Shown here in pieces: positions 16,555 through 25,693 of a stretch of DNA of 64,000 nt. The position numbers were made by a program, and so were the translations under genes. The stretch's first letter is position 1. Every line of letters starts with the position of its first letter. The DNA is taken from contig NZ_QPJW01000001.1 in the NCBI RefSeq assembly GCF_003337355.1, forward strand, positions 1,240,001-1,304,000, read 5' to 3'. The notes under the pieces were generated by a model. The model did not search any database. It was not told where the DNA came from and saw nothing but the letters and a program-made list of their open reading frames with translations. Source of the stretch: Fontibacillus phaseoli. Lineage in GTDB: Bacteria > Bacillota > Bacilli > Paenibacillales > Paenibacillaceae.

Positions 16555-17949
16555 TTATTTCAAATAGGTGCCCTGTACCAGCGGCTTCACTTTCGTTTCC
16601 ACTTCTTTCATAGCCTGTTCGGCCGTTTTTTCACCGAGCCAAACTTGATCCAAAGCCGCGGCTACCGCAGCGTCGATTTCGACGAAGTTTTTGACGTTGT
16701 TTTCCGGCGACGGCTCCGCATGTTCATAGGTGGAGCGCATCACGGCATCCTGGAAGCCGGCCGGTCTTCCGGGCAGCTCCTCATTAGCCCACTCGTCGAT
16801 CAATTCCGGATCCTCGTACCATTTATTGAGCTGCGGCATCCACAAACCTTGGTGCAAATCGAGCACGTTCTGCGGATCAGTGAGGAATTTGGAGAACTCC
16901 CACGCTTCCTTCGGGTGCTTCGAGCTTTTGAAAATGATCAGGGAACCGCCGAGGAAAAACGTTTTGTAATCCTTGATGACTGGAAGTACGCCGACGCCCC
17001 AGTTGATGTTGGTTTTGCTCAAATCGAGGTGATTCCAGCTGCCGTCGATGATCATCGCCACTTTTTTGGACTGCAAGGCAGTAGCCGGAGCGGGAATGCT
17101 GCTGGCCTGGACCGGCGACGGCGAGACATGGTGCACGTTAATCAGATCGGCTATTCTTTGCAGCGCTTCGGTCGCTTCCGGTTTGGACAGCCTGAATTCC
17201 TTGCCGTCCGCCGTCAGATAATCCCCGCCGTTTGAGAGGACCATCGGCATATAAGACGACCAACCGAGGCTGAGTTTAACGCCGTATTGCTTGATGTTTT
17301 TCGGATCGAATCCCGGATCGTCCGGATGCTTACCGTTACGGTCAAGCGTCAGCTTCTTCGCTGCGTCCACGAATTGCTCCCAGGTCCATGCTTCCTCCGC
17401 CTTCGTAGGCGGCAACGCCACTCCCGCTTCCTGGAACATGTCCGCATTGTACATTAGGGAGGGAACAACGGACGCCTGATACGGACCCGCGCTTTTGTCC
17501 TGCTCCCAGTTCCACCAGGCATACTCCAGATAATCCTCCTTCTTAATGCTCGGATCATCTTTCATCAAATCGAAGAAGTTGTAAATCAGCCCTTCTTCGC
17601 CCATTTTCAATTTCCAGGCGGCTGAATAACTGATGTCCGGCGCTTCGTTGCCGGCGATCATGGCATTAAGCTTCTGCAGAAAATCCGTGCCCGGAATGTG
17701 CACCGAGTCTATCGTGATGTTCGGATTCTTCTCCTCGAAGGCTTTAATGGCCGATTCCACTGCTTTCTTTTCCTCCGGGCTTCCCCAGAACGTGAATTTC
17801 AGCATTACTTTTTTACCATTATCGGTTCCGCCGTTTTGACCCGCGTTCGTTTGCGAGCCCCCGCCCCCCGTTCCGCAAGCGGTTACAAATAGCGCCATGA
17901 TCGCTAGGAAAATAAACGAAACCTTCCATTTTCCCGTTCTTTTTGTCAT
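16555..17949 (-). CDS. Sugar-binding lipoprotein of an ABC importer (family 1)
   Basis: 464 residues. Lipoprotein signal with lipobox VTAC (Cys25), then a Gly/Asn-rich linker and the family 1 fold (KFTFWGSPEEKKAVESAIKAF opening, AWTWEQFVDAAKKLT hinge region). It should be anchored outside the membrane and deliver sugar to the permeases encoded downstream. Start supported by GGGGGAG 6 bases upstream. The gap of 128 bases after the YesM gene holds a weak cre-like site and presumably the promoter controlled by the YesN regulator. Confidence 0.9.
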   Translation of the reverse strand: MTKRTGKWKVSFIFLAIMALFVTACGTGGGGSQTNAGQNGGTDNGKKVMLKFTFWGSPEEKKAVESAIKAFEEKNPNITIDSVHIPGTDFLQKLNAMIAGNEAPDISYSAAWKLKMGEEGLIYNFFDLMKDDPSIKKEDYLEYAWWNWEQDKSAGPYQASVVPSLMYNADMFQEAGVALPPTKAEEAWTWEQFVDAAKKLTLDRNGKHPDDPGFDPKNIKQYGVKLSLGWSSYMPMVLSNGGDYLTADGKEFRLSKPEATEALQRIADLINVHHVSPSPVQASSIPAPATALQSKKVAMIIDGSWNHLDLSKTNINWGVGVLPVIKDYKTFFLGGSLIIFKSSKHPKEAWEFSKFLTDPQNVLDLHQGLWMPQLNKWYEDPELIDEWANEELPGRPAGFQDAVMRSTYEHAEPSPENNVKNFVEIDAAVAAALDQVWLGEKTAEQAMKEVETKVKPLVQGTYLK

Positions 17950-17972
17950 GTCCTGCTCCCCCCCGATTTTAA

Positions 17973-17987
17973 ATGTAAGCGCTGCAG
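17973..17987 (-). promoter_or_regulatory. Weak cre-like site before the binding-protein gene
   Basis: ATGTAAGCGCTGCAG carries the TGTAANCGNT half of the CcpA consensus but misses the other end (11 of 14 positions). It lies 24 bases before the ATG of the lipoprotein gene, where repressor binding would block transcription. Confidence 0.3.
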
Positions 17988-18077
17988 CGGCTTGTTTTCA
18001 TTGTAAAATCGCCGCTCGTGAAAGCCTATGGGACGTTTTTTCGTTTTCTGTACGATTTTTCGCTCAATCCGTTTTCC

Positions 18078-19859
18078 TTAAGGCTTTCCATGAGGGATCA
18101 CCAGTTTGACCCGCGTGCCAAGCTCCGGAACGGATTCGATGCCGATGCCGTAACGGTCGCCGTAAAGCAGCTTGATCCGCTTGTCGACGTTATTGATCCC
18201 GATGTGGGAGGAGTTCTCCGCCAGCGCATCCTTTAGGCGTTCCAGCTCGATTCCGCAACCGTTGTCCTCCACGCAAAACGCGATATCGCCCCCCAGCCTG
18301 CGCCCGTAGATTGTAATCAGTCCGCCGCTTTCCATATCTCTGAAGCCATGAATGATCGCATTCTCCACCAGCGGTTGAAGAAACAGCTTGGGCACGCGGG
18401 CTTCCATTAGTTCTGGCTCGATGTCGAAATCAACCCGAAAACGATGCTCGAACCGGTTGGACATGATGACGATATAATCCTGCAGCCAAGCGATGTCCTC
18501 GAAGAGCGGCATCGAATCCTTACGGTTGTCCGTCGTATAATGCAGCATACGGGACAAGCTAACCAACATTCGGCTGACCTGCTCCTTCTCACCGTAAACG
18601 GCCATCCAGTTGATGATGTTCAGCGTATTGTAGAGAAAATGGGGGTTAAGCTGAATGTTGAGCGCCAGGATTTCCGTTTCGCGCTCCCTGAGTTTGGCCA
18701 CATAATTTTCATCGATCAGTTGCTTCACTTTATCGTTCATGCTGTTGAACTTCATCAGTACATGTCCCAGTTCGTCCTTTCCTTCCACCTTGATTTTGGC
18801 GTTAAAGTCGCCGCCTCCGACCCGTTTGATAGCGAGCAGCAGTTTGCTGACCGGCGAGGTAATCCGCATGGAAATCAGGTAGGCGAACAATAACGAAAGC
18901 AGCAGCAGCGAAGCGCCCAGGGTAAGGATAAAGAAGGTGATTGTTTGTCCGATATCTTTGGTCAACGCGCCGGGGGGAATCAGCACGACCGACGTCCAAC
19001 CCGTGATCGCGGACGTCGCATAACAGGCAATCATCCGTTTTCCGTCCACCGTAACGTTAGAAGCTCCGCTGCCGCGGTTTTGCACTTCGGCCAGCCAGGG
19101 GGAAGACGGTTTCCGGCCGACGAATTCCGCATTTGCATGGGAAATGATCGTGCCGTCTGCGCCGGCCACCAAAAATACCGCGCCTTCGATCGGAATGCTG
19201 TTCCGGAAAAGATCGGCATAGAGGCCGTCCCGGAAATTCATGACGAGAACCGGTTTTTCCGAACCCGCTCTCGCCCGCACGATCGCGTCACCCCGGACGC
19301 AGGAAGGATTCATTTGACGAACGACGGAAAATAAATAACGGTATTCGATATCGGCTCCGGCCAATTCCGGCAATTGATGCATCAAACTATAATCATAAGT
19401 CGGCACCCAGGCCAAACGCCCCTTCTGTTCGGCGGCCTGCCTGTATAGTTCGGAATCGTAAAAATGATCCGGCGGATACGTATTGCGCGCTTTGCTTCCG
19501 TAAACGAAAGCCCGGGTTACGAGCTCCACCGAATACAGATCCCGGGACTGCGAGAAATAACGGTTTAAAATTTCCGTAACCCGTTTATTCGTCGCCAACA
19601 GTTCGCTTTGGGCAGGAGCGGCGCCGTCGAAAATTTGAAACAGGTCGCATTCGACCATAAGGGAAAGACTATCGTCCTGAATAATTTTCAGCCGCTCGTC
19701 GATGATTTGGTTGTTTTTTTGCACGATTTCCGTCACGTTATCCCGGGCCAGCTTAAGCATGATATTTTTACTGGCATAAAAGGATCCTGTCCCTAAGATG
19801 ACAAGGGGTAGCGTAATCAAGATGATATAAGACAAAATCAGCTTGTTTTTCAGTCTCAT
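18078..19859 (-). CDS. Membrane sensor histidine kinase, YesM type
   Basis: 593 residues: a first helix (about 6-28), an extracytoplasmic Cache-like sensor (about 30-300), a second helix (305-330), HAMP (about 330-385), the His_kinase phosphoacceptor LNPHFLYNTLN (H407) and a C-terminal HATPase with DNGCGI. This is the LytS/YesM class that pairs with AraC-type regulators and senses sugars at the cell surface, often with help from a binding protein. It follows the regulator gene with an 8-base gap. The expected output is the ABC importer operon directly downstream. Confidence 0.9.
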   Translation of the reverse strand: MRLKNKLILSYIILITLPLVILGTGSFYASKNIMLKLARDNVTEIVQKNNQIIDERLKIIQDDSLSLMVECDLFQIFDGAAPAQSELLATNKRVTEILNRYFSQSRDLYSVELVTRAFVYGSKARNTYPPDHFYDSELYRQAAEQKGRLAWVPTYDYSLMHQLPELAGADIEYRYLFSVVRQMNPSCVRGDAIVRARAGSEKPVLVMNFRDGLYADLFRNSIPIEGAVFLVAGADGTIISHANAEFVGRKPSSPWLAEVQNRGSGASNVTVDGKRMIACYATSAITGWTSVVLIPPGALTKDIGQTITFFILTLGASLLLLSLLFAYLISMRITSPVSKLLLAIKRVGGGDFNAKIKVEGKDELGHVLMKFNSMNDKVKQLIDENYVAKLRERETEILALNIQLNPHFLYNTLNIINWMAVYGEKEQVSRMLVSLSRMLHYTTDNRKDSMPLFEDIAWLQDYIVIMSNRFEHRFRVDFDIEPELMEARVPKLFLQPLVENAIIHGFRDMESGGLITIYGRRLGGDIAFCVEDNGCGIELERLKDALAENSSHIGINNVDKRIKLLYGDRYGIGIESVPELGTRVKLVIPHGKP

Positions 19860-19867
19860 AGCGTCAC

Positions 19868-21478
19868 CTACAGCAGGTCTTTCTTGCGAAATTCCTCCGG
19901 TGACAGGCCGGTTTCCCGCTTGAAAATCCGGGTGAAATAACCCGCGTCCCTGAATCCCACACTTAACGCAATCTCCGAAATTTTCCGGTTCCCGCCCTCC
20001 AACATTCGCTTGGCTTTATCCATTCTGATCTGCAGCAAATATTCGGTAAACGTCATCGAAGTATGCGATCTGAAAAAACTGCTGAAGTAAGCAGCGCTAA
20101 AAAAGAACCGTTTGGCGACAAGCTCCAACGAAAGATCCTCCATGTAATGTTCTGCAAGATACGCCTTGCACATCGTAATGATCCGCTCGTTTTTGTTGTT
20201 TCTCCGGGTTTCGATGCTGTCGATGATCCGGTTCAAATAATGATCCGCTTTCTTCTGGATTTCATCAAGCGTCGCGCAGGCGGGAATCTGAAATTCCATC
20301 TCGGAAATGAAATTGCCGGCTTCCTCGCTCCGCAATGACGCTTCGCTTACTTTAACCAGGTTCACCAGGACGAACAAAATGCTGTGCTTTAAGTGGGCGG
20401 GAGATGGATAGTCGCCATCCAGAAGCTGCCGGATCAACAAGCTCAAGGCCTCCATCGCCTTCTCCCGGTCCCTGTTCATCACAGCGGCCGCGATTCCGGT
20501 ATCGGCGGGAACCAATTCCAGCGATGGCTTGTACGGGTTGTAAGCGATTCCATCATTGACGACAACTTTCCCGCTGCCGCAGTAAAAGGTATAGTCCAGC
20601 GCATGCAAAGCTTGCTTGAAGGAACGGGGCGCTTGCCGGTAGAGGTCGACTACGCCGTCGCCTACACCTATGGATAGGGTAAGCCCGAATTCCAGACGAA
20701 CCTGCTCGATGAATTGCGATAGCCGTTCTACGTCCTTCTTCATCAGCCATTCCAAAGAATGCGATGGCGCAATGACGGAAACAAGCATAGACTCGTCCCC
20801 CTCCAGGTAAAAGGTAATAGCCGGACCTACCGGTTCAGTAACTTGAAGCATCCAGCTCTTGATGCTGGTTATGACTTCTGCGAATTCCTCGGCAAGGTAT
20901 GCCTTGTCAACCTCGGACTTGGAAAACTTCGAGATCCATACAAATCCGGCCTGTTTCTTCGGTACCAGGCCTTCGATTTCCCGAAGCTCGTCTTCATTCG
21001 CGGCCGACCGTAACCAACGGCTTAACAGGTGTTGCTCATAGACGGGAATGGCCGAATTCAGCTTTTCCTTGAGACTTGCTCCAACCTGAAGGCGCACCCG
21101 CTCTTTCTCGATGGCCATGTCCAGTTTGTTCAGCATCTCCGCGATATCTTTGGATTCCAGCGGTTTGAGCAAGTAATCGAACGCGCCGAGCTTAAGCGCC
21201 TGCCTGGCATAATCGAAGTGCCCGTATACGCTCAGGATGACGATTTTCATCGATTCGCTGCGTTCCCTTAAATGCTCGATCAACGTAAGACCATCCATAT
21301 TGGGCATATGAATATCCGTGAACATAATATCAATCCGGGTGTCCGTAGCGATACGCAGGGCTTCCACCCCGTCCTTGGCCATAAATAAACGATAATCCGG
21401 TCGGAACATCTTGATCATCTCCGCGATGCCGCGGCGATGCCGTGGCTCATCGTCCGCTACAAGCACGTGGTACATCAT
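19868..21478 (-). CDS. Response regulator with AraC DNA-binding domain, YesN type
   Basis: 536 residues: receiver domain 1-125 with phosphoacceptor D55 (FTDIHMPN) and K at about 104 (LLKP), a long linker domain (130-420) and a C-terminal AraC double helix-turn-helix (about 430-530; LVAKRFFFSAAYFSSFF and ISEIALSVGFRDAGYFTRIFK). GGAGGAG precedes two adjacent ATGs (21478 and 21475); either may be used. Partner of the downstream kinase; likely activator of the ABC/GH172 operon. Confidence 0.9.
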   Translation of the reverse strand: MMYHVLVADDEPRHRRGIAEMIKMFRPDYRLFMAKDGVEALRIATDTRIDIMFTDIHMPNMDGLTLIEHLRERSESMKIVILSVYGHFDYARQALKLGAFDYLLKPLESKDIAEMLNKLDMAIEKERVRLQVGASLKEKLNSAIPVYEQHLLSRWLRSAANEDELREIEGLVPKKQAGFVWISKFSKSEVDKAYLAEEFAEVITSIKSWMLQVTEPVGPAITFYLEGDESMLVSVIAPSHSLEWLMKKDVERLSQFIEQVRLEFGLTLSIGVGDGVVDLYRQAPRSFKQALHALDYTFYCGSGKVVVNDGIAYNPYKPSLELVPADTGIAAAVMNRDREKAMEALSLLIRQLLDGDYPSPAHLKHSILFVLVNLVKVSEASLRSEEAGNFISEMEFQIPACATLDEIQKKADHYLNRIIDSIETRRNNKNERIITMCKAYLAEHYMEDLSLELVAKRFFFSAAYFSSFFRSHTSMTFTEYLLQIRMDKAKRMLEGGNRKISEIALSVGFRDAGYFTRIFKRETGLSPEEFRKKDLL

Positions 21479-21639
21479 TCTCCTCCCCTTCCGCAGTCAA
21501 GTTCGCGAGGTCTGGTTAAACACCCAAAGTATAAGCCAAAGGGGCAGTCCCGCCTAAGGGATAAAAGCTCCCCGAAAAAGCCCCTTCTTTATACTAAGGT
21601 GGATGGTTAGCCCTCATGCTAACCTGTCACAACATGAAC

Positions 21640-22521
21640 TCATGCCGAAGCGCTGCTCGCCTCGATTCCCAACGCAAGGGCGCCGCATAATCCGGCGTTA
21701 TCGCCCAAGCCAGGCGGCACGATATAGTTGTCCATATCGTCCAGGATTGCCGGGGATGCAACATATCCGTTTAAGTTTCGGGCAACTTCCTTGCGGACGA
21801 ACGGGAACAACTGCTTCTGATGCATGACCCCGCCTCCGAGAATAACTTTTTTCGGTGATAACAACAAAATCACCCCCGAAAGGGCCTGGGCAAGATAATA
21901 AGCTTCCATCTCCCATGCTTTATGATCGCCCGGCAATTCACTTCCTTTCACTCCCCAGCGTTTCTCGATCGCGGGTCCGCTGGCCATGCCCTCCAAACAG
22001 TCGCCATGAAAAGGACACGCCCCTATGAAATTGTCCTCCGGATGCCGCCGGGTTAAAATATGTCCCCCTTCCGGATGGACCAGACCATGCACCAGTTTGC
22101 CTTCCGCGTACACCCCGACGCCGACGCCCGTCCCGATTGTATAATAAACGCAGCTATCCAGTCCTTTGGCCGCGCCCCACTTCGCCTCGCCGAAAACCGC
22201 TGCGTTCACGTCGGTATCGAAACCGACTGGTACTGGAAAAAAGCGCTTCATATACCCGACGAAGTCAAACCCCGCCCATCCCGGTTTCGGCGTCGTGGTC
22301 ACCCGCCCGTAAGCGGGATTGGAACGATCCAGGTTGATCGGCCCAAAGGACCCGATTCCGATCGCCTCAACGCCCTTGTCCCCAAAAAACGCAACCGCTT
22401 GCTCCAACGTTTGTTCCGGCGCCTCCGTCGGAAAGCTGATCCGGTCCAGAATTTCCCCCTTATCATTGCCGATGCCGCATATAAACTTCGTGCCTCCTGC
22501 TTCAATCGCACCGATTCTCAT
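21640..22521 (-). CDS. scrK: ROK-family fructokinase
   Basis: 293 residues, GGAGG 7 bases before the ATG. ATP site IEAGGTKFICGIG at the N-terminus, GFDTDVNAA and TIGTGVGVGV motifs, and the zinc-binding insert with H, C, H and C ligands in RRHPEDNFIGACPFHGDC. It is closely similar in layout to Bacillus subtilis YdhR/GmuE-type fructokinases, which phosphorylate fructose to fructose 6-phosphate. It is the main reason for reading the whole locus as a fructoside pathway. It is transcribed away from the GH32 gene; an AAACGTTT operator-like site lies 50 bases upstream, so the LacI regulator may control both. Confidence 0.88.
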   Translation of the reverse strand: MRIGAIEAGGTKFICGIGNDKGEILDRISFPTEAPEQTLEQAVAFFGDKGVEAIGIGSFGPINLDRSNPAYGRVTTTPKPGWAGFDFVGYMKRFFPVPVGFDTDVNAAVFGEAKWGAAKGLDSCVYYTIGTGVGVGVYAEGKLVHGLVHPEGGHILTRRHPEDNFIGACPFHGDCLEGMASGPAIEKRWGVKGSELPGDHKAWEMEAYYLAQALSGVILLLSPKKVILGGGVMHQKQLFPFVRKEVARNLNGYVASPAILDDMDNYIVPPGLGDNAGLCGALALGIEASSASA

Positions 22522-22570
22522 GTGGATCCCTCCTGAATTGTAAGTGTTTCCACTATTATTTTACCTTTTT

Positions 22571-22584
22571 GATAAACGTTTTAC
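22571..22584 (-). promoter_or_regulatory. LacI-type operator, ROK side
   Basis: GATAAACGTTTTAC differs at two positions from the perfect palindrome at 22684-22697 and has the central CG typical of LacI/GalR operators. It lies 50 bases upstream of the fructokinase start. Confidence 0.5.
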
Positions 22585-22647
22585 CATATGGTTTTTTATT
22601 TTCTTATATTTGGTTTAGATAATCGCCATTTAAGGCCTATGTAATCG

Positions 22648-22676
22648 TTGACAAAACAAAAGAAGGTGTTTATCAT
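22648..22676 (+). promoter_or_regulatory. Sigma-A promoter of the GH32 operon
   Basis: TTGACA, a 17-base spacer and TATCAT: a near-consensus vegetative promoter. The predicted start at about 22683 falls on the edge of the operator, so the repressor would occlude initiation. Confidence 0.75.
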
Positions 22677-22683
22677 AATTCTT

Positions 22684-22697
22684 GTAAAACGTTTTAC
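22684..22697 (+). promoter_or_regulatory. LacI-type operator, GH32 side
   Basis: Perfect 14-base palindrome GTAAAACGTTTTAC at +1 of the GH32 promoter and 17 bases before its ATG. Best explained as the binding site of the LacI regulator encoded at the end of the same operon. Confidence 0.65.
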
Positions 22698-22714
22698 TAA
22701 ATGGAGATGACAAG

Positions 22715-24178
22715 ATGAAAAAAGTATTTTACAAACCGAAAGACGGATGGATCGGAGACGTAATCCCGTTCTATGACCAGGGAGAGTACAAGCTCTACTA
22801 TCTCCATGATCAAAGAGTCGGCGGAGATTACGGGAATCATACGACGTGGAATCTGCTTACCACCAAAAACGGCTTGGATTTTGACGATTACGGGGTAGCA
22901 CTTCCAAACGGTGCCGAAACCGAGCCGGACCGCAACGCTTATACCGGCTCCGTAATCAAGGATAAAAACGGCACGTACCACCTTTTCTACACCGGGCATA
23001 ATCCCAACGCCGAGTTTTGCGTGGACGGCAAGCCCTTGCAGGTTGTTTTGAAGGCCACTGGCACCGACGGTATCCATTGGACGAAGGATGCCAATTTCAA
23101 GCTTTATGGAGACGGCATCATTTATGAGCAGTTCGATTGGCGCGATCCGTTCGTGTTTTTCAATGAAGAACAGCAGGAATATTGGATGCTCGTCACCTCA
23201 AGGCAAATGAATTCTTCCGATCGAAGAGGCGGGTGCATCGCCCTTCTCGCTTCCGCCGATCTGGTCCATTGGCAATATCGGAAACCGTTTTACAGACCGG
23301 ACAAATACATTACTATGGAATGTCCGGATTATTTCAAAATAGGGGATTGGCATTACCTGGTCTACTCGACCTTCAGCGAAAAGTTCGTCACGCATTACAA
23401 AAAAAGCAAAAGCATCGAAGGCGTGTATAGTTCCCCGATCCCGGACACTTTTGACGGCAGAGGATTTTATGCCGCAAAAACGGCCTCGGACGGACGGCAA
23501 AGATACGCTTTCGGCTGGGTGCCTTCCAAACGGGGGGCAAGCGATTACGGCGATTGGGAATGGGCCGGAACCCTGGTCGTGCACGAGGTCTATCAAAGCG
23601 ATAACGGCGATTTACTGGTGAGGATGCCCCAAGCAATCTATGAGCATTTTAATACCGAGATAGACCTCATTCCCGTAGCGGAGAACAACTGCCGCCATGA
23701 CGGCAGCCGCTTCGAATTGGCATCTCCCGATGGGCTGGCATACCGGGTCTTGAATGAACTGCCTTCCCAAGTCCTGATCGAAGCCGCGTTTACGGACTGG
23801 AATGAGGCGAAAGATTTCGGCATCGCGCTGCGTACCGACAAAGCGCTCGATACGGGCTATTTCATCAAATTCGATCCGTTCCACAACCGCATTGCTTTCG
23901 ATATGTGGCCTAGAACCGAGCCCGGCTTCTTCCAATGGCAGATTGCCGGTGACAAACCGCAAATGATCGAACTGGAGCGTCCTTTCCGCTTCGCGGAGCA
24001 CGACCGGGTCAACGTCAAGCTGATTTTGGAGGACGATATTTTGTGCCTTTACGTCAATGACAAGGTCGCGATGACCACGCGGATCTATAACTTCAAAACC
24101 GGACATCTCGCTTTTTTCGCAAACGAAGGTTCCGTGAAGATTCATGACATCAAGTTAAAAATAGACGCGAAAGCATAA
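22715..24178 (+). CDS. Intracellular GH32 beta-fructosidase
   Basis: 487 residues. The three GH32 catalytic motifs are in order: nucleophile D15 in GWIGDVIPFY, transition-state stabiliser in FDWRDP (D144) and acid/base E202 in MECPD. A five-blade propeller (about 1-320) is followed by the C-terminal beta-sandwich (about 330-487). No signal peptide, so it acts on imported oligosaccharide. The WIGD form of the first motif departs from the WMNDPNG of classical invertases, placing it in a less studied branch. First gene of a six-gene plus-strand operon under a LacI operator. Likely role: split beta-fructosidic bonds, for example in inulobiose released by GH172. Confidence 0.85.
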   Translation: MKKVFYKPKDGWIGDVIPFYDQGEYKLYYLHDQRVGGDYGNHTTWNLLTTKNGLDFDDYGVALPNGAETEPDRNAYTGSVIKDKNGTYHLFYTGHNPNAEFCVDGKPLQVVLKATGTDGIHWTKDANFKLYGDGIIYEQFDWRDPFVFFNEEQQEYWMLVTSRQMNSSDRRGGCIALLASADLVHWQYRKPFYRPDKYITMECPDYFKIGDWHYLVYSTFSEKFVTHYKKSKSIEGVYSSPIPDTFDGRGFYAAKTASDGRQRYAFGWVPSKRGASDYGDWEWAGTLVVHEVYQSDNGDLLVRMPQAIYEHFNTEIDLIPVAENNCRHDGSRFELASPDGLAYRVLNELPSQVLIEAAFTDWNEAKDFGIALRTDKALDTGYFIKFDPFHNRIAFDMWPRTEPGFFQWQIAGDKPQMIELERPFRFAEHDRVNVKLILEDDILCLYVNDKVAMTTRIYNFKTGHLAFFANEGSVKIHDIKLKIDAKA

Positions 24179-24189
24179 CCCGTTGCGAA

Positions 24190-24215
24190 ATTAAAAATCC
24201 TACAGGATTTTTAAT
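24190..24215 (+). promoter_or_regulatory. Intercistronic hairpin
   Basis: Perfect 11-base stem ATTAAAAATCC/GGATTTTTAAT with loop TACA, between the GH32 stop and the binding-protein gene. There is no free T run after it, so I read it as an mRNA-processing or stabilising element rather than a full terminator. Confidence 0.45.
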
Positions 24216-24241
24216 GATATTAAATAATGGAGGGGTTTTGA

Positions 24242-25591
24242 ATGGAACGAAAAAGAAAAAAGTCTAAGGTCTTCTCTCTTATCGTCATCTCCACCTTACT
24301 TGCAACCGCTCTCGCGGGCTGCAGCGGCTCGGCGAACAAAAACGCCGGGGACGACGCGACGAATCAGGGAAATTCGTCCGTGGGGAACGCAAGCCAAACG
24401 ATTACCTGGCTGACGGCCCGGCCAGAGAACGGGGCGATCATTCAAACCGTTCGGGAGCTCGCGGACCGATATGCGCAAGATCATCCCGGCTTTAAGCTGG
24501 ATATTCAAGTGACGGCGGACAGGCCTTCGTACTTGACCAAGCTGAGAACGCTCGTTGCTTCCGGCGAGGTTCCGGAGTTTATCGATACGGACGCCGACCC
24601 GTACGCTCAGGAGCTGGCGGAAGCCGGTATGCTGGTTGATATGAAACAATTCTTGGACGAGCAAGGTTTGTACGATCAGTTCTACGAACCTGCGCTGAAA
24701 TACCAGGAGCTGCCCGATGGCAGCCTGTATCTACTCCCCTTGGAATACCATCTGGAGATGACTTGGTTCAACAAGAAAATTTTCGTGGAAAATAACCTTG
24801 CCATTCCCAAAACCATCGATGAGATGCTTACGGTCAGCAAGGCGCTTAAAGACAAAGGCATTACTCCGATTGCCGTGGACGGCGTTGATGTCTGGCCCGT
24901 GCTGCGCTATGCGGCGATGATACCGTTCCGCGCCACGGGGAATGAATTTGCCCGGAGCTTAAGCCAGGGCAAAGCCAAAATGACCGATGAAGTCGGCATG
25001 CAAGCGGCGAATTTCGTCTCCGAAATCGGCCAATACTTCCAGCAAGGGTTCGCCACCACGGATTACACGACGGCCAAAAACATGTTTCTGAACGGCGAGG
25101 CCGCCATGTACCGCATGGGCACCTGGGAAATCCCGTCCTTCGTGGACGAAAATCTGCCGGACAACATGAAGGGCAACGTCGACTATTTCTACCTGCCGAC
25201 CATGGAAGGCGCCAAGACACCGGATAACGAGTATTTCGGAAACAGCGGGATCGGCCTGGCGGCTACTGCCGACAAATTCGAAGGAACGGCCAAGGACTTC
25301 CTCAGTTACGTCTTGAAAAACTACAGCGACGTTTACGTGGCTAAACAGCAGATGTCCCCGCTGAAATTCACGATTGAAGACGAGTCCAAGTTCTCCGAAC
25401 TGTTCCTGCGGATCAAAAAGGATATGGACAACTACGGTTCGGAATTTGCCAAGCCTTGGGATACGTTGCTGGACGCCAATACGAACTCCGTCATGAGCGA
25501 TTTGATCATGAAATTGGCCATGGGGGCCATGACTCCGGAGGAGTTCGCCAAACAAGTCGACGACACCATCGCCCAAAACGCGGGCAACTAA
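24242..25591 (+). CDS. Sugar-binding lipoprotein of a second ABC importer
   Basis: 449 residues, strong ribosome site GGAGGGG. Lipobox LAGC (Cys26), Asn/Gly-rich linker, then the family 1 solute-binding fold (QTITWLTARPENGAIIQTVRE opening; LDIQVTADRPSYLTKLRTL). It is only distantly like the 16.5-17.9 kb binding protein, so the two importers probably differ in preferred ligand. Sits between hairpins at 24190 and 25613, a usual arrangement that gives more binding protein than permease. Confidence 0.9.
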   Translation: MERKRKKSKVFSLIVISTLLATALAGCSGSANKNAGDDATNQGNSSVGNASQTITWLTARPENGAIIQTVRELADRYAQDHPGFKLDIQVTADRPSYLTKLRTLVASGEVPEFIDTDADPYAQELAEAGMLVDMKQFLDEQGLYDQFYEPALKYQELPDGSLYLLPLEYHLEMTWFNKKIFVENNLAIPKTIDEMLTVSKALKDKGITPIAVDGVDVWPVLRYAAMIPFRATGNEFARSLSQGKAKMTDEVGMQAANFVSEIGQYFQQGFATTDYTTAKNMFLNGEAAMYRMGTWEIPSFVDENLPDNMKGNVDYFYLPTMEGAKTPDNEYFGNSGIGLAATADKFEGTAKDFLSYVLKNYSDVYVAKQQMSPLKFTIEDESKFSELFLRIKKDMDNYGSEFAKPWDTLLDANTNSVMSDLIMKLAMGAMTPEEFAKQVDDTIAQNAGN

Positions 25592-25612
25592 ATCGTTACG
25601 CTCAGTCAAACT

Positions 25613-25648
25613 GTCCCCTTGCCCGGCCCGTTAAGGTCGGAAGGGGAC
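25613..25648 (+). terminator. Attenuating hairpin between binding protein and permeases
   Basis: Stem GTCCCCTT/AAGGGGAC with a 20-base loop followed by CTTTCCTTCT. Expected to stop part of the transcripts before the permease genes. Confidence 0.6.
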
Positions 25649-25693
25649 CTTTCCTTCTAAGTTTGTCAATCTGAATCAATGGAGAGATTCCAC

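Noticed and set aside
16414-17235. 273-codon plus-strand frame over the binding-protein gene
   Set aside because: Shadow of the minus-strand permease and lipoprotein genes; no domain or start signal.
22715-24178. GH43/GH62-type arabinanase as the identity of the five-blade propeller enzyme
   Set aside because: The WIGD, RDP and ECPD motifs in order define GH32.
24190-24215. Rho-independent terminator
   Set aside because: The T residues are all inside the stem and no T run follows, so full termination is unlikely.
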